Source: an uncultured Clostridia bacterium (GTDB lineage Bacteria; Bacillota; Clostridia; Lachnospirales; CAG-274). From it: 21,997 nt of DNA. The position numbers and the translations under genes are program-made. Under the pieces are notes generated by a model. It saw only the letters and a program-made list of their open reading frames with translations. It was not told the DNA's origin and ran no database searches. Shown here in pieces: positions 1 through 8,825 of the stretch. Each line of letters begins with the position of its first letter. Positions within the stretch are counted from its first letter, which is position 1. The DNA lies in NCBI GenBank assembly GCA_947589405.1, contig CANQBT010000023.1, forward strand, positions 1-21,997. Reading direction: 5' to 3'.

Positions 1-295
1 CTCGGCTTACGACACATGCTGTTTCATGCTTAATAGGCTTGCTTTTCCATAAGCCAAAATCAAGAGCTTCTCCCATAGGAACGGAGCCTATCGCAACAGT
101 ATAGTCGCCGCTGAGTATTTCATTCTTGTCGACCTCGCTCACAGTAATATTCCCTGTTTTATAATAGTCCTCCACAGCCTTTGTTATTTCGCCGCAGTCA
201 AATCCCTTTTCACAGGCTATAGTTATATTGCCGCTATCCTTTGAACAGCCGCAAAGAGCAAGGGCAACAGTCAGTATACACAATACTTTTTTCAT
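1..295 (-). CDS. Lipoprotein, C-terminus beyond the window
   Basis: About 98 residues are visible; the gene runs off the left edge. It opens MKKVLCILTVALALCGC, a short type II signal peptide whose lipobox (Leu-Cys-Gly-Cys) makes Cys17 the probable lipid-anchored residue, so the mature protein should sit on the outer face of the membrane. A GGAAG ribosome site lies just before the ATG, and the start is only 10 bp after the stop of the VirB4 gene, so it is the next gene of the same operon. The mature part (GNITIACEKGF at its start, then IGSVPMGEAL near residue 75) faintly resembles the first lobe of a periplasmic-binding-type protein, but I do not recognise a family with confidence. A lipoprotein next to a T4SS-like ATPase could be a machine subunit or a cargo. 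The lipoprotein call is firm; the function is unknown. Confidence 0.8.
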   Translation of the reverse strand, partial: MKKVLCILTVALALCGCSKDSGNITIACEKGFDCGEITKAVEDYYKTGNITVSEVDKNEILSGDYTVAIGSVPMGEALDFGLWKSKPIKHETACVVSR

Positions 296-305
296 GCTGC
301 ACTTC

Positions 306-3095
306 CTATTCAAACATGCTTCTGAGCTTCTGCGAAGCCACAATTCTTATAGAGGTCCTCTGAGTAGGCGTTGTTATAACAAATGCCTGACCTCTTCCGT
401 TTGTAACTATTTCGTCCTGCTCGGTTTCATTTATTGCTCCTGCCTTTTCATAGAGCTTGCACAGATCATGCATATCGTTAGGCGCAAGAGAGAATATAAA
501 TGAATACTGGCAGGCATTTATAATAGCAGTTGACTTTCTTGCTATCTCCTCTGTACCTACAAAGTCCTTTATGTTCTGAGTTATTATTATCTGCATACCG
601 TTGTACTTACGGATACGCTTAGCCAGCTGGAACATAAAGTCAAGAGCTATAGGATACTTAGGATCGATAAATACGTGAGCCTCGTCTATTACCACTATTA
701 TTTTACGCTTAGCATTGTATTTTGTATTGTAATCTCTGTTCTTTATTATTTCGTTGTCAAGCCACTTAAGAATAAGAAGCATCTGAGCATTTGCAACAGT
801 ATTATTCTTATTGGCAAGAAGTGACTGGAAGTTGAAAACGGTAAAGTTTTCCTTAATGTCAAGAGTAGAAAAGCCGTTCCACAGGTTGGCATTTCTTCCG
901 CCTGTTGCAAATTTAGAAATATAGTTTATAAGTATTCTCAGATTGTTTTTGCTGTATTCACCCTTAGCTGACTGATAGTCAATAAGCAGGGTGTCATACA
1001 GGTCGTCGAATATAGGATAATCCTCAGGGCCAAGCGTTGTAAGGTCTGTCATCTCATCGATGCCCTTTGACGCATATACCCTTACGATAACGTTGTTAAG
1101 GTATTCCAAAGCGTCTGAATCGATTCCCGGAAGTATCTGTCTGAAATACTCCTCAAGGAACTGAAGATGTACCGAAAAGCTTATGCTTGCCGACTCCTCA
1201 TCGCTTATCATTTCATCATCGCTTAAGCATGTAACGATATGGAAGGGATTGATACGACCCTGTGTAGCTGAGCCTACGTCTATAATGTTGCCATGAAGAT
1301 GATTTGCAAGTGCCGTGTACTCGTTTTCAGGGTCCAGTATAAATACCTTACTGTTTTCTGCGGAAAGATTTGAAAGCATCATTTTTGTAGCAAATGACTT
1401 ACCGCTTCCTGACTTACCTATAACCACCATATTGCTGTTGACTCTTTCACTATCTCTGCGGAAGAAATCCACAAACACAGGCATGCCTGCCGAATCTCCC
1501 AGATTTATACCGCCTATATCTGATATATGGCCGTATATAAAAGGAAATGCCGCTGCAATTGATGAAGAATGTATTGCTCTTCCCTTTTTGATACACGGAT
1601 CGTATGCTGAGATCTGAGAGCCTACAAAGGTATCAAACTGTCTGAACATCATATCCGTTACTCTGAAGGACTGCTCCGAAAGTAATCGTCTTACCTTTCT
1701 CTTTACATTATTGACATTGACAGTCTTTGCCATATCGGGATTGAGCTGGCGCATAGACTCTTCATAGTCATAGACGGTAATATATATATTGACGTCATAG
1801 AGGGTTTCGTTTTCACCCTGAAGCAGTACAAGAAGATCCTGAAGCGTTGATATATGATTCTCAAGCTCAAGAAGCTTACTGTCCTTAGAGGTTATGCTTT
1901 CCTGTCCTCTCAGCTCCATAAGCGAACGGTCTATATTTCTGACTGCCTTAAAGCGGTCTATAGGGTGGAGCTTCATAACGACCCTTGTATCGGGAATGTT
2001 GAAAAGCTGAGAGCCCCATGCGTTGCCTACGGTAGTGGGATAATTTATGATCCTGAAATTATGCGTTACAAGATCGTCTATTTTGGTAGTTCTGGAGGTA
2101 AATGAAATATCGTGAGGAAGTATCCACTCATAGTATTCTTCTTCATTAAGATCATCCGCCTCTCTTTCGTCAAAATCCGTTGAGTAATTATACTTAAGAA
2201 ATACTGCCAGCTCCCTTGTATCCAATACCTTAACATGAATACCGCCCTGAGTCATCTGGTCCACGATCATGCTTGTGGTTTCGCCTACATTTACAGGAGT
2301 TTTGTCAAATACGCATATGTAGTGGAAGCTGTCATATACCTTGTTTTCAGTATTTATTATATCTATATTCTCAATTCTGTCGTATATTATCTCAAGACGT
2401 GCTCTAAGCTCATCCTCTTCGATAACGCCGTTTATATAGGACTCGCTTATTTCATCTACCTTAAGATATTCTCTCTCGATATATTCATCATAAAGTATAG
2501 GTCTGTCTATCTTTACAATAGAGATGGACTGGTCGTCCAGAGATACGCTTCTGATAGCGGCGCCGAATACTCTGTCTATAAGATAATCCTGTCTGCTCTC
2601 GGTAAGGAACCTGAATTCAACAGGAGAGATCTCTATTACCTTACAGCAATATTCACTGCCATAGTGTATGATACCGTCCTTTACCGAAGTAAATGCAATA
2701 AGATCGGGAACGCCGAACTTTGATTCCTTTTTCTTCTTTTTTTTCTTTCTGCCATCGGAGTTCTCTTTTTCTTCGTCCTCCTGCTCCTCCCATTCCTCTT
2801 CATCTCCGTTGCTGAGCTTTTCGTCAAGGGCATATTCGGAGGAAACATGGTTGGGTCTGGAGTAGTGCTTTATTATATATCCCAGAAATACATAATTCTT
2901 ATCTTCATCTATAGATACAAGCAATATTACAAATACCACTATTATGGTTGTCAGCAATGCAAGCTTGAAGGGCAAGTTTGAGCACAACACAAGAACCGCC
3001 AGCGTAAAGCCGACTGCACCTACTGCAAAATCTGCTATTGATATTCCTTTGAACAGTTCAAAGCTTACCTTTGTTTTTTTAGGTATTATTCTCAT
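306..3095 (-). CDS. PrgI-VirB4 fusion, type IV secretion-like ATPase
   Basis: 929 residues. The N-terminus (1-80) has two hydrophobic helices (about 20-40 and 44-61) and matches the PrgI/VirB3-like membrane module of Gram-positive conjugation systems. Next comes a very acidic stretch (97-112), a run of seven lysines (117-123), and then a VirB4/TraC-type ATPase. Walker A is VVIGKSGSGKS (557-567), Walker B is IIVVIDEAH (799-807), and the QIIITQN segment (835-841) follows as in VirB4/HerA-FtsK-clade ATPases. VirB4 proteins power assembly or substrate movement at the inner face of T4SS channels. PrgI is often a separate small gene; here it is fused, which should tether the ATPase to the membrane. 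The ATG overlaps the stop of the upstream VirB6-like gene by 4 bp (ATGA) with GAGGTG 7 nt upstream, so translation is probably coupled. VirB4 family is certain; the PrgI assignment is probable. Confidence 0.92.
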   Translation of the reverse strand: MRIIPKKTKVSFELFKGISIADFAVGAVGFTLAVLVLCSNLPFKLALLTTIIVVFVILLVSIDEDKNYVFLGYIIKHYSRPNHVSSEYALDEKLSNGDEEEWEEQEDEEKENSDGRKKKKKKKESKFGVPDLIAFTSVKDGIIHYGSEYCCKVIEISPVEFRFLTESRQDYLIDRVFGAAIRSVSLDDQSISIVKIDRPILYDEYIEREYLKVDEISESYINGVIEEDELRARLEIIYDRIENIDIINTENKVYDSFHYICVFDKTPVNVGETTSMIVDQMTQGGIHVKVLDTRELAVFLKYNYSTDFDEREADDLNEEEYYEWILPHDISFTSRTTKIDDLVTHNFRIINYPTTVGNAWGSQLFNIPDTRVVMKLHPIDRFKAVRNIDRSLMELRGQESITSKDSKLLELENHISTLQDLLVLLQGENETLYDVNIYITVYDYEESMRQLNPDMAKTVNVNNVKRKVRRLLSEQSFRVTDMMFRQFDTFVGSQISAYDPCIKKGRAIHSSSIAAAFPFIYGHISDIGGINLGDSAGMPVFVDFFRRDSERVNSNMVVIGKSGSGKSFATKMMLSNLSAENSKVFILDPENEYTALANHLHGNIIDVGSATQGRINPFHIVTCLSDDEMISDEESASISFSVHLQFLEEYFRQILPGIDSDALEYLNNVIVRVYASKGIDEMTDLTTLGPEDYPIFDDLYDTLLIDYQSAKGEYSKNNLRILINYISKFATGGRNANLWNGFSTLDIKENFTVFNFQSLLANKNNTVANAQMLLILKWLDNEIIKNRDYNTKYNAKRKIIVVIDEAHVFIDPKYPIALDFMFQLAKRIRKYNGMQIIITQNIKDFVGTEEIARKSTAIINACQYSFIFSLAPNDMHDLCKLYEKAGAINETEQDEIVTNGRGQAFVITTPTQRTSIRIVASQKLRSMFE

Positions 3096-6000
3096 TTGTG
3101 CTCACCTCTTTTCTTTATAGTTGAATTGCTCATCCTTCTGAAGCTTTCCTTACTAGTCATAGAATTTGCTGTACCCTTCAAAGGATTTTCCTGCTTTTTG
3201 CTGCCTAACTCCTGCTTTATGCTGTCAAGAGTTTCTGCACGCATCTGTGTTTCATTTATATCACCTATCGTATCTGTATTTGCCTCTGTCGGTATATTCC
3301 TGTAATTAGAGCTTCCCATACCTCTGTACTGGATTCCTGATGTATTGACGTAACGTGGTTCTGCATCAGCTCTTCTCATCTGTTCATCGGCATTTGCTAT
3401 AATGGTATTTAAATCATAATATTCCATAGCGTCGCCATCGTCACTACTCCAATTTCCGGGACTATGAGATGCATCGGCAGAATATGTATAATAATTGTAA
3501 TCCGTCATTATCTGCTGCCTTTGTTCATGTGATGTTGCAGCCATAAATGCCGTTCTGTATACCGGCATATTTCTATAGCTCTGATCATCAGGAACGTTGA
3601 AATTCTGATTATAGAAGTTTTCCTCCTCCTCTGTAGGATCTATAAAGTCAGGAGATGCCATATAATATGCAGTCATATATTCCTGCTGTTCTCTTTGGCT
3701 CGTCAGATTGCTGAATTCCCTTCTGTGTTCATCATCAATACTGCGGGCAAAGTTTCGTGTGCTGGAATGTAAAGCAGGTGAATTTATAGCACTACTTCTG
3801 CTTTCAATACTGCTGCTTACGGTATTTTCCCAGTTGCCCGGCAGATCGAAGTCATCAGCCTGCATTACATAATCGTTATACTGCTGCATAGCATGCTGAC
3901 GCTCTTCACGATTGGTAGCTCCAAGAAATGCCGTTCTGTAGCTTGCCGTACTTCTGTAGCCGTCATCATGACCTTCTGCAAAGTGACTTTCATAGAATTG
4001 AGTTTCTTCATCATTCATCGGGAAGAATGTCGGACTGTTTCTGTAATATTCATCTCTGTATGCGCATCTTTCTCTTCTTGTAGGAATAGAGCTGAATGTT
4101 CTTCTGTCCTCATCTGAAAGATGTGCCGCAAAGCTTTGCTCTGCCATTGAAAGCTCTGCTACAGGAGCACTTAAGCCTGCTGCGGTCGCAATATCCTTAG
4201 GTATTGATGAAAAATGATTATTTACTGCATTTACTACCTGATACCTTTGCTCATTTGTCGGTAGTGATTCATATTCATCGGCTGCTGCCGTATAATATCC
4301 TGCAAGCTCTCTCATCTGACCTCGCTGTTCAGGCGTATAGTTTCCGGAAGAAGCCAACTGTGTAAGCCGCTGCGCCGTAGAACGAATATCGTTTACATAG
4401 CCCTGCTCACTTTCGGAAATCATATTGAATACAGGCGGTCTTGCGCCGTCATGCTCTGCCTTGTAGCTGTTATAGTTGTCAAGTATTCTTGTTCTGTCCT
4501 CATGAGTCTTTGCATTCATGTAGCCCATTATGTAATTGTCATTTCTGCTTGCGCTTATTTCATTGAAAGCGTCTGCTTCCTTAGCAGTAAATACAAGAGC
4601 TGAAGGATTGTTGGCTGAAAGGCTTTCAAAGTTACTTACGTTTTTGAGAACACTTGCTCTTCCTGCATTACCCTGAGCATTGTCATAGCCTTCAATAAAG
4701 CCTGCATAGGATTTTGCCATCTTATGAGCGTGTTCCTTTTCTTCAGGTGTACCTGCATACTCCTCACGCAGCTTCCATGCATTGTACTTGTTCTCCATAT
4801 TGTTGCGCTGTGAACTCTGTAAATTTGTAAAGGCATCCTTATTGGAGCTTATAATACCGGCTCTGCTCTCATGAGTATCGGAATCGATATACTGCGCCCT
4901 AAGATTCTTAAGATTATTGACTCTTTCATTGGCTGCGTTCCATTTAGCTGAACCTTCCTTATATCTGTCTCTGTCCTCCTCAGCGTTTTTAATATTGGCA
5001 TTGAGGTTCTTTCCTGCCTGCATTTCGTCGTAAGAAGCCCCTTCCGTTTTGGCAAAGGAAGGATTGTCTGCTATAAGTGCATCTCTTTCTTCCGGGCTGG
5101 AATAGCTGAACTTAAGCTTATCCGCATTAAGCGCCTCGACCTGAGCATTATACTTATTCCATTGAGCGCTGCCCTTTTCAGAGCTGTCTCTCTGGCTGAC
5201 AGCACGTGCTATTCTCTTATTTATATTATCCTGAGCCTCTTGGTGCTTATTGCTGCCCATAAGGCTGTCGCTTGCGTCCTTAAGACCCTCCACAACATTT
5301 CCGCTCATTGCTTTTTGCAATCCTGCCTTGATACCCTGTAAGCCTGTAGCCTTACCGCCCTGACGGTCTACAAAACGCATATCGCCTGCATCGGCAGCTC
5401 CGCCTGCGGCTGCTGCGATAAGGTCATCTCTTTCGGCATGAGTGCCAAGACTTTCAAGCATAGCGCTCTTTTCCAATATTTCGTTATATCTCTTATCAGC
5501 CTTGTTCCATGCGTCTGTGCCTTTTGTAAGGCTGTCTCTGACTGCTTTGGCATTGGCTGCTCTCTTGCTGAGATTGTCAAGAGCCTTCTTTTCTCCTTTT
5601 GTCTTTGCAGCCTGTTCGGAGAACTTATCCTTATTGGTATCCATAAAGGCTTCTCTCTCTGCATGAGAATTGAGAGAATCGAATTTATCTCTTGCTGCTT
5701 TAAGATCCTTGACCTGATTATTGTATTTATTCCATTGCTCGCTTCCTTTTTCAAACTTGCCTCTGTTAGCCTTGGCAGCGGCAATTTTTCTGTCCAGATT
5801 AACGGCTGCTTTACGCTCTTTGGCATTTTCGATATTGCCGACCTTATTCTTAGATGGATCAACGCTAAGTGATTTCATACCGCCCTTGCTGAAGAAATCA
5901 TTTATGAACTGCTCTCTTTCAGCATTTGTCTGAAGATTGGTGAAATCATTGAGAGCCTTCTTTGCTTCCTTAGACTTTCTCTTATAAGCAGCTCTTGTAT

Positions 6001-7441
6001 CTCCCCTTTGCATAAATGTTGCCTTGTTCTTGTTTTCCATACGCTTATTCTTAAGCATCTGTTGGAATCCAAGCTCTCTTTCATTAGCCTCCTGACCCTT
6101 GAAGCCCGCTGCCTTTTTCTGTCTTTCAAGGCTTTCTTTACGGCGTTCGTCTTCTCTCTGCTTATGATCGTCACGTTTTCTGTCTGCCCAGTCCTTAATA
6201 TTCTTGATATTGCCGTATATCTCCTTATTCATATTAAGTCCTTCGTTCATTGCAGAGGCTGCTTCCTGATCCATAATACCTGTTATGGCAACGCCTATAG
6301 AACGTACGGAAGCTATACAGCCTACCATAAACACAAGCTTTATAAGGGTGTCCAGCGCAATGTCGGAAGCATAGCCGACGATATTGGAATTGGGATCCCT
6401 TATAGTCACAAAGCTTACCGAAGCGCTTGTATCCGAATTCATGACAACGCTTAATATCATCATCATTATATTAAGGGCAATTATCATACCTGCGCCCATA
6501 CTCAGTCTGCCTATGAAGGTGCTGCGCCATTTGACAAAGCGCTCGCCGTCGTCAAGAGGCATTGTAGACACAAAGAACGGTGAAACTATGTATAAAACTA
6601 TAAGCTCCATTACACGCTTTATAAATACACCCGACAAACTGATAAGGTTCCATATAAGGACAATAGCGCCTATGAAGCCTACAAAAAGATCTACATCTCT
6701 TGCATTGAATGTAACTCCCTTGCCCTTCAGGAAGCCCTGTATATTGTCAAAGCTGCTCCAGAACATGGGAGTATTCGACAGCTTCTGCGCAAGAGCCGTT
6801 ACTACCTCAGGCTTGTTTTGAGCCACTATAGGCGACTTTACAGTCATCATAAAAAGGCTGTCTGTAATTGATGTGGTCACGCCGTTTCCCGATGTAGCCT
6901 TGTACAACGAACTCATACATATTGTAGTAAGCTGTATAAGTCCATAGCATAAAGCCGGCATTACAAGAAATGATACAGCAGCCGTAAAAAACTGTGTAAG
7001 CACCCTGCCTACGCTTTTTCTGCTGTCGAAATTAAAATCAAATGTTGAGCGCATTACCGCTACTATTGTAAATATAAAGCAAAGCACAATGCTAAGCATG
7101 GTAATGTACCAAAAGGCTTTATTGACTGCCGGCATATTCATGAGAAGATCCACTATATTGCCTTTTTGATTGTCAATATTGACATTATTCACTCCCGAGA
7201 AGGAATATACCATCTGTTCTATGGTATAAACTACCGATAAGAGAAGGGCGTAAAGCTTATAGAATATCAAAGCCAGAAATTCTCTTATCATGTCTACCAC
7301 ATACTTAAGAATACTGTCCCATACAACAGAAAACACAGGAGCGATAACATTAGAAAAAAGCCAGGTAAGCGCCTTTGTAATGCCGCCCATTATCCAATTT
7401 GCAATTTTATCAAATATTCCTAAGAATACGATTTCATTCAT
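3092..7441 (-). CDS. VirB6-like membrane protein with giant helical-repeat tail
   Basis: About 1,449 residues from the ATG chosen here. A GTG 9 bp upstream (7448-7450) is possible but sits 1 nt after the only purine-rich AAGAGAG, whereas the ATG is 10 nt from it. Residue numbers below count from that GTG. Residues 1-400 are a polytopic membrane domain with hydrophobic segments near 25-45, 55-82, 112-133, 152-178, 255-275, 278-296, 315-337 and 368-392. It contains PFFVSTMPLDDGERFVKW (291-308), almost the same motif as in the next gene downstream of its promoter-proximal neighbour, the 440-residue paralogue. Such polytopic proteins fill the VirB6/TrbL slot of Gram-positive T4SS. From about 405 to the end the protein is hydrophilic, charged and predicted helical, with degenerate repeats of about 60 residues (547-873) and two longer repeats (1096-1321). 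Typical VirB6 proteins are 300-450 residues, so the tail is exceptional. Its stop overlaps the VirB4 start. Confidence 0.8.
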   Translation of the reverse strand: MNEIVFLGIFDKIANWIMGGITKALTWLFSNVIAPVFSVVWDSILKYVVDMIREFLALIFYKLYALLLSVVYTIEQMVYSFSGVNNVNIDNQKGNIVDLLMNMPAVNKAFWYITMLSIVLCFIFTIVAVMRSTFDFNFDSRKSVGRVLTQFFTAAVSFLVMPALCYGLIQLTTICMSSLYKATSGNGVTTSITDSLFMMTVKSPIVAQNKPEVVTALAQKLSNTPMFWSSFDNIQGFLKGKGVTFNARDVDLFVGFIGAIVLIWNLISLSGVFIKRVMELIVLYIVSPFFVSTMPLDDGERFVKWRSTFIGRLSMGAGMIIALNIMMMILSVVMNSDTSASVSFVTIRDPNSNIVGYASDIALDTLIKLVFMVGCIASVRSIGVAITGIMDQEAASAMNEGLNMNKEIYGNIKNIKDWADRKRDDHKQREDERRKESLERQKKAAGFKGQEANERELGFQQMLKNKRMENKNKATFMQRGDTRAAYKRKSKEAKKALNDFTNLQTNAEREQFINDFFSKGGMKSLSVDPSKNKVGNIENAKERKAAVNLDRKIAAAKANRGKFEKGSEQWNKYNNQVKDLKAARDKFDSLNSHAEREAFMDTNKDKFSEQAAKTKGEKKALDNLSKRAANAKAVRDSLTKGTDAWNKADKRYNEILEKSAMLESLGTHAERDDLIAAAAGGAADAGDMRFVDRQGGKATGLQGIKAGLQKAMSGNVVEGLKDASDSLMGSNKHQEAQDNINKRIARAVSQRDSSEKGSAQWNKYNAQVEALNADKLKFSYSSPEERDALIADNPSFAKTEGASYDEMQAGKNLNANIKNAEEDRDRYKEGSAKWNAANERVNNLKNLRAQYIDSDTHESRAGIISSNKDAFTNLQSSQRNNMENKYNAWKLREEYAGTPEEKEHAHKMAKSYAGFIEGYDNAQGNAGRASVLKNVSNFESLSANNPSALVFTAKEADAFNEISASRNDNYIMGYMNAKTHEDRTRILDNYNSYKAEHDGARPPVFNMISESEQGYVNDIRSTAQRLTQLASSGNYTPEQRGQMRELAGYYTAAADEYESLPTNEQRYQVVNAVNNHFSSIPKDIATAAGLSAPVAELSMAEQSFAAHLSDEDRRTFSSIPTRRERCAYRDEYYRNSPTFFPMNDEETQFYESHFAEGHDDGYRSTASYRTAFLGATNREERQHAMQQYNDYVMQADDFDLPGNWENTVSSSIESRSSAINSPALHSSTRNFARSIDDEHRREFSNLTSQREQQEYMTAYYMASPDFIDPTEEEENFYNQNFNVPDDQSYRNMPVYRTAFMAATSHEQRQQIMTDYNYYTYSADASHSPGNWSSDDGDAMEYYDLNTIIANADEQMRRADAEPRYVNTSGIQYRGMGSSNYRNIPTEANTDTIGDINETQMRAETLDSIKQELGSKKQENPLKGTANSMTSKESFRRMSNSTIKKRGEHK
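3488..4165 (-). repeat. Two-copy tandem repeat of about 100 residues in VirB6-like tail
   Basis: Residues about 1096-1194 and 1224-1321 of the long VirB6-like protein are clear duplicates. Shared landmarks in order are: a helix with SFAAHLSDEDRRTFSSI / NFARSIDDEHRREFSNL; a Tyr-rich segment ending in SPTFFPMNDEE / SPDFIDPTEEE; FYESHFAEGHDD / FYNQNFNVPDD; YRTAFLGATNREERQ / YRTAFMAATSHEQRQ; and a final YNDY / YNYY. LPGNWENT and SPGNWSSD follow each copy. The ER-containing helix end recalls the shorter repeats upstream, so both may derive from one ancestral unit. Confidence 0.8.
4832..5812 (-). repeat. About 60-residue helical repeats in VirB6-like tail
   Basis: Four degenerate copies are readable in the protein (residues about 547-610, 620-680, 738-799, 811-873, numbering from the GTG at 7450). 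Each has a lysine/alanine-rich helix, then the pattern KGSxxWNKYNxxV (variants KGTDAWNKADKRY, EGSAKWNAANERV), then a second helix ending in HAEREAFMDTN or a relative such as HAERDDLIAA, PEERDALIADN and HESRAGIISSN. A half copy ending in NAEREQFINDF (509-519) precedes them and weaker copies follow to about 1090. The layout suggests tandem helical hairpins or a long coiled-coil rod. Function is not known. Confidence 0.75.
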
Positions 7442-7478
7442 ACCTGACACGCTCTCTTAAAACATTTTGATACATCTG

Positions 7479-8801
7479 TTATTTTATAGTAGGAAGTTTT
7501 ACTGAACCGCTCTTGCTTTTCTTAACGCTCATTATACTGTCAACATTCTGTACAAATGACATAATAATGCCAAAGGCTTCTGAAGGAGTCATTCCTCCTG
7601 CATCTGATATTATCTTATTTACAATATCTCCCAGCTTTTCAAAGCCATAGGATATTATTACAACACTATAGAGTCTTGTAAGATAACCGAGCATATAGTT
7701 TTTACCGCTGTACACCACATTGTTTTCCAAAAAGAACGGCAATATCATAGTGTATATTCGCACAGACAACAAAATACCTATCGCTCCGAAGCATGTGCCT
7801 ATAAAATAATCCTTCCATCTCTGAAAGCGGGCGCCGCCGTCAAGAGGAGACATTGCTACAAAAAACGGTGCCGTTACATATGCCACAACTATCGAAAGCA
7901 CTCTCTGCACAAGAGCTATTGCTGCGCCCAGCATATACTTCAGCACAAATATAACGCACACCGCCGCCGACAGATAGTCTATTTTCCATGCAACAATCGT
8001 TTTATTAACATCTTCCGGGTCGTAGTATTTGAGCTTTCCCGAATAAAAGCCCTTTACTTTTGCCCATGCATTTTTCCAATAGTCTTCGGATACCTCTTTG
8101 CCCTTGCTGCCTTTGACGGTACTGGTTATATTGTTTATAAGATTTCCAACAATGGAATCCTCCATTGCATCTCCCGTCCTTACAGCATTGATGGCCGAGG
8201 CGGCAAATATGGCATTTGACAGTCTTACATTTTCAGTTGAACCCATTGAATAGTTCATGGCGGTCTGGGTGCCGGTTATAAGTATATTGCTTAAGCTAAG
8301 AGTACAATAAGCAACGATCTGCACTACCATAAACATAAGAATTGTGCCTGCTGCCTGACGCATAACGTCTCCTACGCTCTGACCCGTATCGTCCAGATGT
8401 GACATACTCCTTATAACTGCCGCTATAAGGAAAACGATACACAATACAAGACTCAATAGCCATATGGACCAGAACACCGTTTTAACCTGAGGTATCCTTA
8501 GTATTATATTGGAAAGATAATCCTTGCCTTTTTCTGCACCTAAGGAATATGACAGCTTTTCTGCACCCGAAAGGGAGTAGAAAACCGTCTGGCAAACATC
8601 TACGACCTTAAGTATCGCAACATATACCAGGTTTAATATAATAAACCATTGAGCTATCAAAAAAGAAAATAATATCTGAAGCTGTACCATAAGAAGCTTA
8701 ATTATTACGTCAGCTATTATTTCGATAAAAGGCTGTAGGATATTATCTCTTATCCACTCTATGAAATTAAAGGCAAAGGGGGCAATATACAAAAGGCCCA
8801 T
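7479..8801 (-). CDS. VirB6/TrbL-like polytopic membrane protein
   Basis: 440 residues, the usual length for a VirB6-like channel subunit. Hydrophobic segments lie near 22-75 (two or three helices), 108-130, 150-178, 276-315, 333-355 and 375-395. It carries APFFVAMSPLDGGARFQRW (311-329) and VFWSIWLLSLVLCIVF (109-124), which align with PFFVSTMPLDDGERFVKW and AFWYITMLSIVLCFIF in the 1,449-residue protein encoded next, so the two are tandem paralogues. This one ends with a short basic tail (427-440) instead of the giant repeat domain. The ATG has GAGGTG 5 nt upstream. It lies 24 bp after surface protein B and 37 bp before the long VirB6-like gene. Paralogy is certain; the VirB6/TrbL role is inferred from topology, the PLDxGxRF motif and the adjacent VirB4. 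Confidence 0.8.
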   Translation of the reverse strand: MGLLYIAPFAFNFIEWIRDNILQPFIEIIADVIIKLLMVQLQILFSFLIAQWFIILNLVYVAILKVVDVCQTVFYSLSGAEKLSYSLGAEKGKDYLSNIILRIPQVKTVFWSIWLLSLVLCIVFLIAAVIRSMSHLDDTGQSVGDVMRQAAGTILMFMVVQIVAYCTLSLSNILITGTQTAMNYSMGSTENVRLSNAIFAASAINAVRTGDAMEDSIVGNLINNITSTVKGSKGKEVSEDYWKNAWAKVKGFYSGKLKYYDPEDVNKTIVAWKIDYLSAAVCVIFVLKYMLGAAIALVQRVLSIVVAYVTAPFFVAMSPLDGGARFQRWKDYFIGTCFGAIGILLSVRIYTMILPFFLENNVVYSGKNYMLGYLTRLYSVVIISYGFEKLGDIVNKIISDAGGMTPSEAFGIIMSFVQNVDSIMSVKKSKSGSVKLPTIK

Positions 8802-8825
8802 AATATCACCTCGTTAAAATCATAT

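Noticed and set aside
2235..2723. 162-codon ORF on the plus strand
   Set aside because: Lies fully inside the VirB4 gene, antisense, with no ribosome site and Tyr/Ile-rich random composition; a shadow of the real frame.
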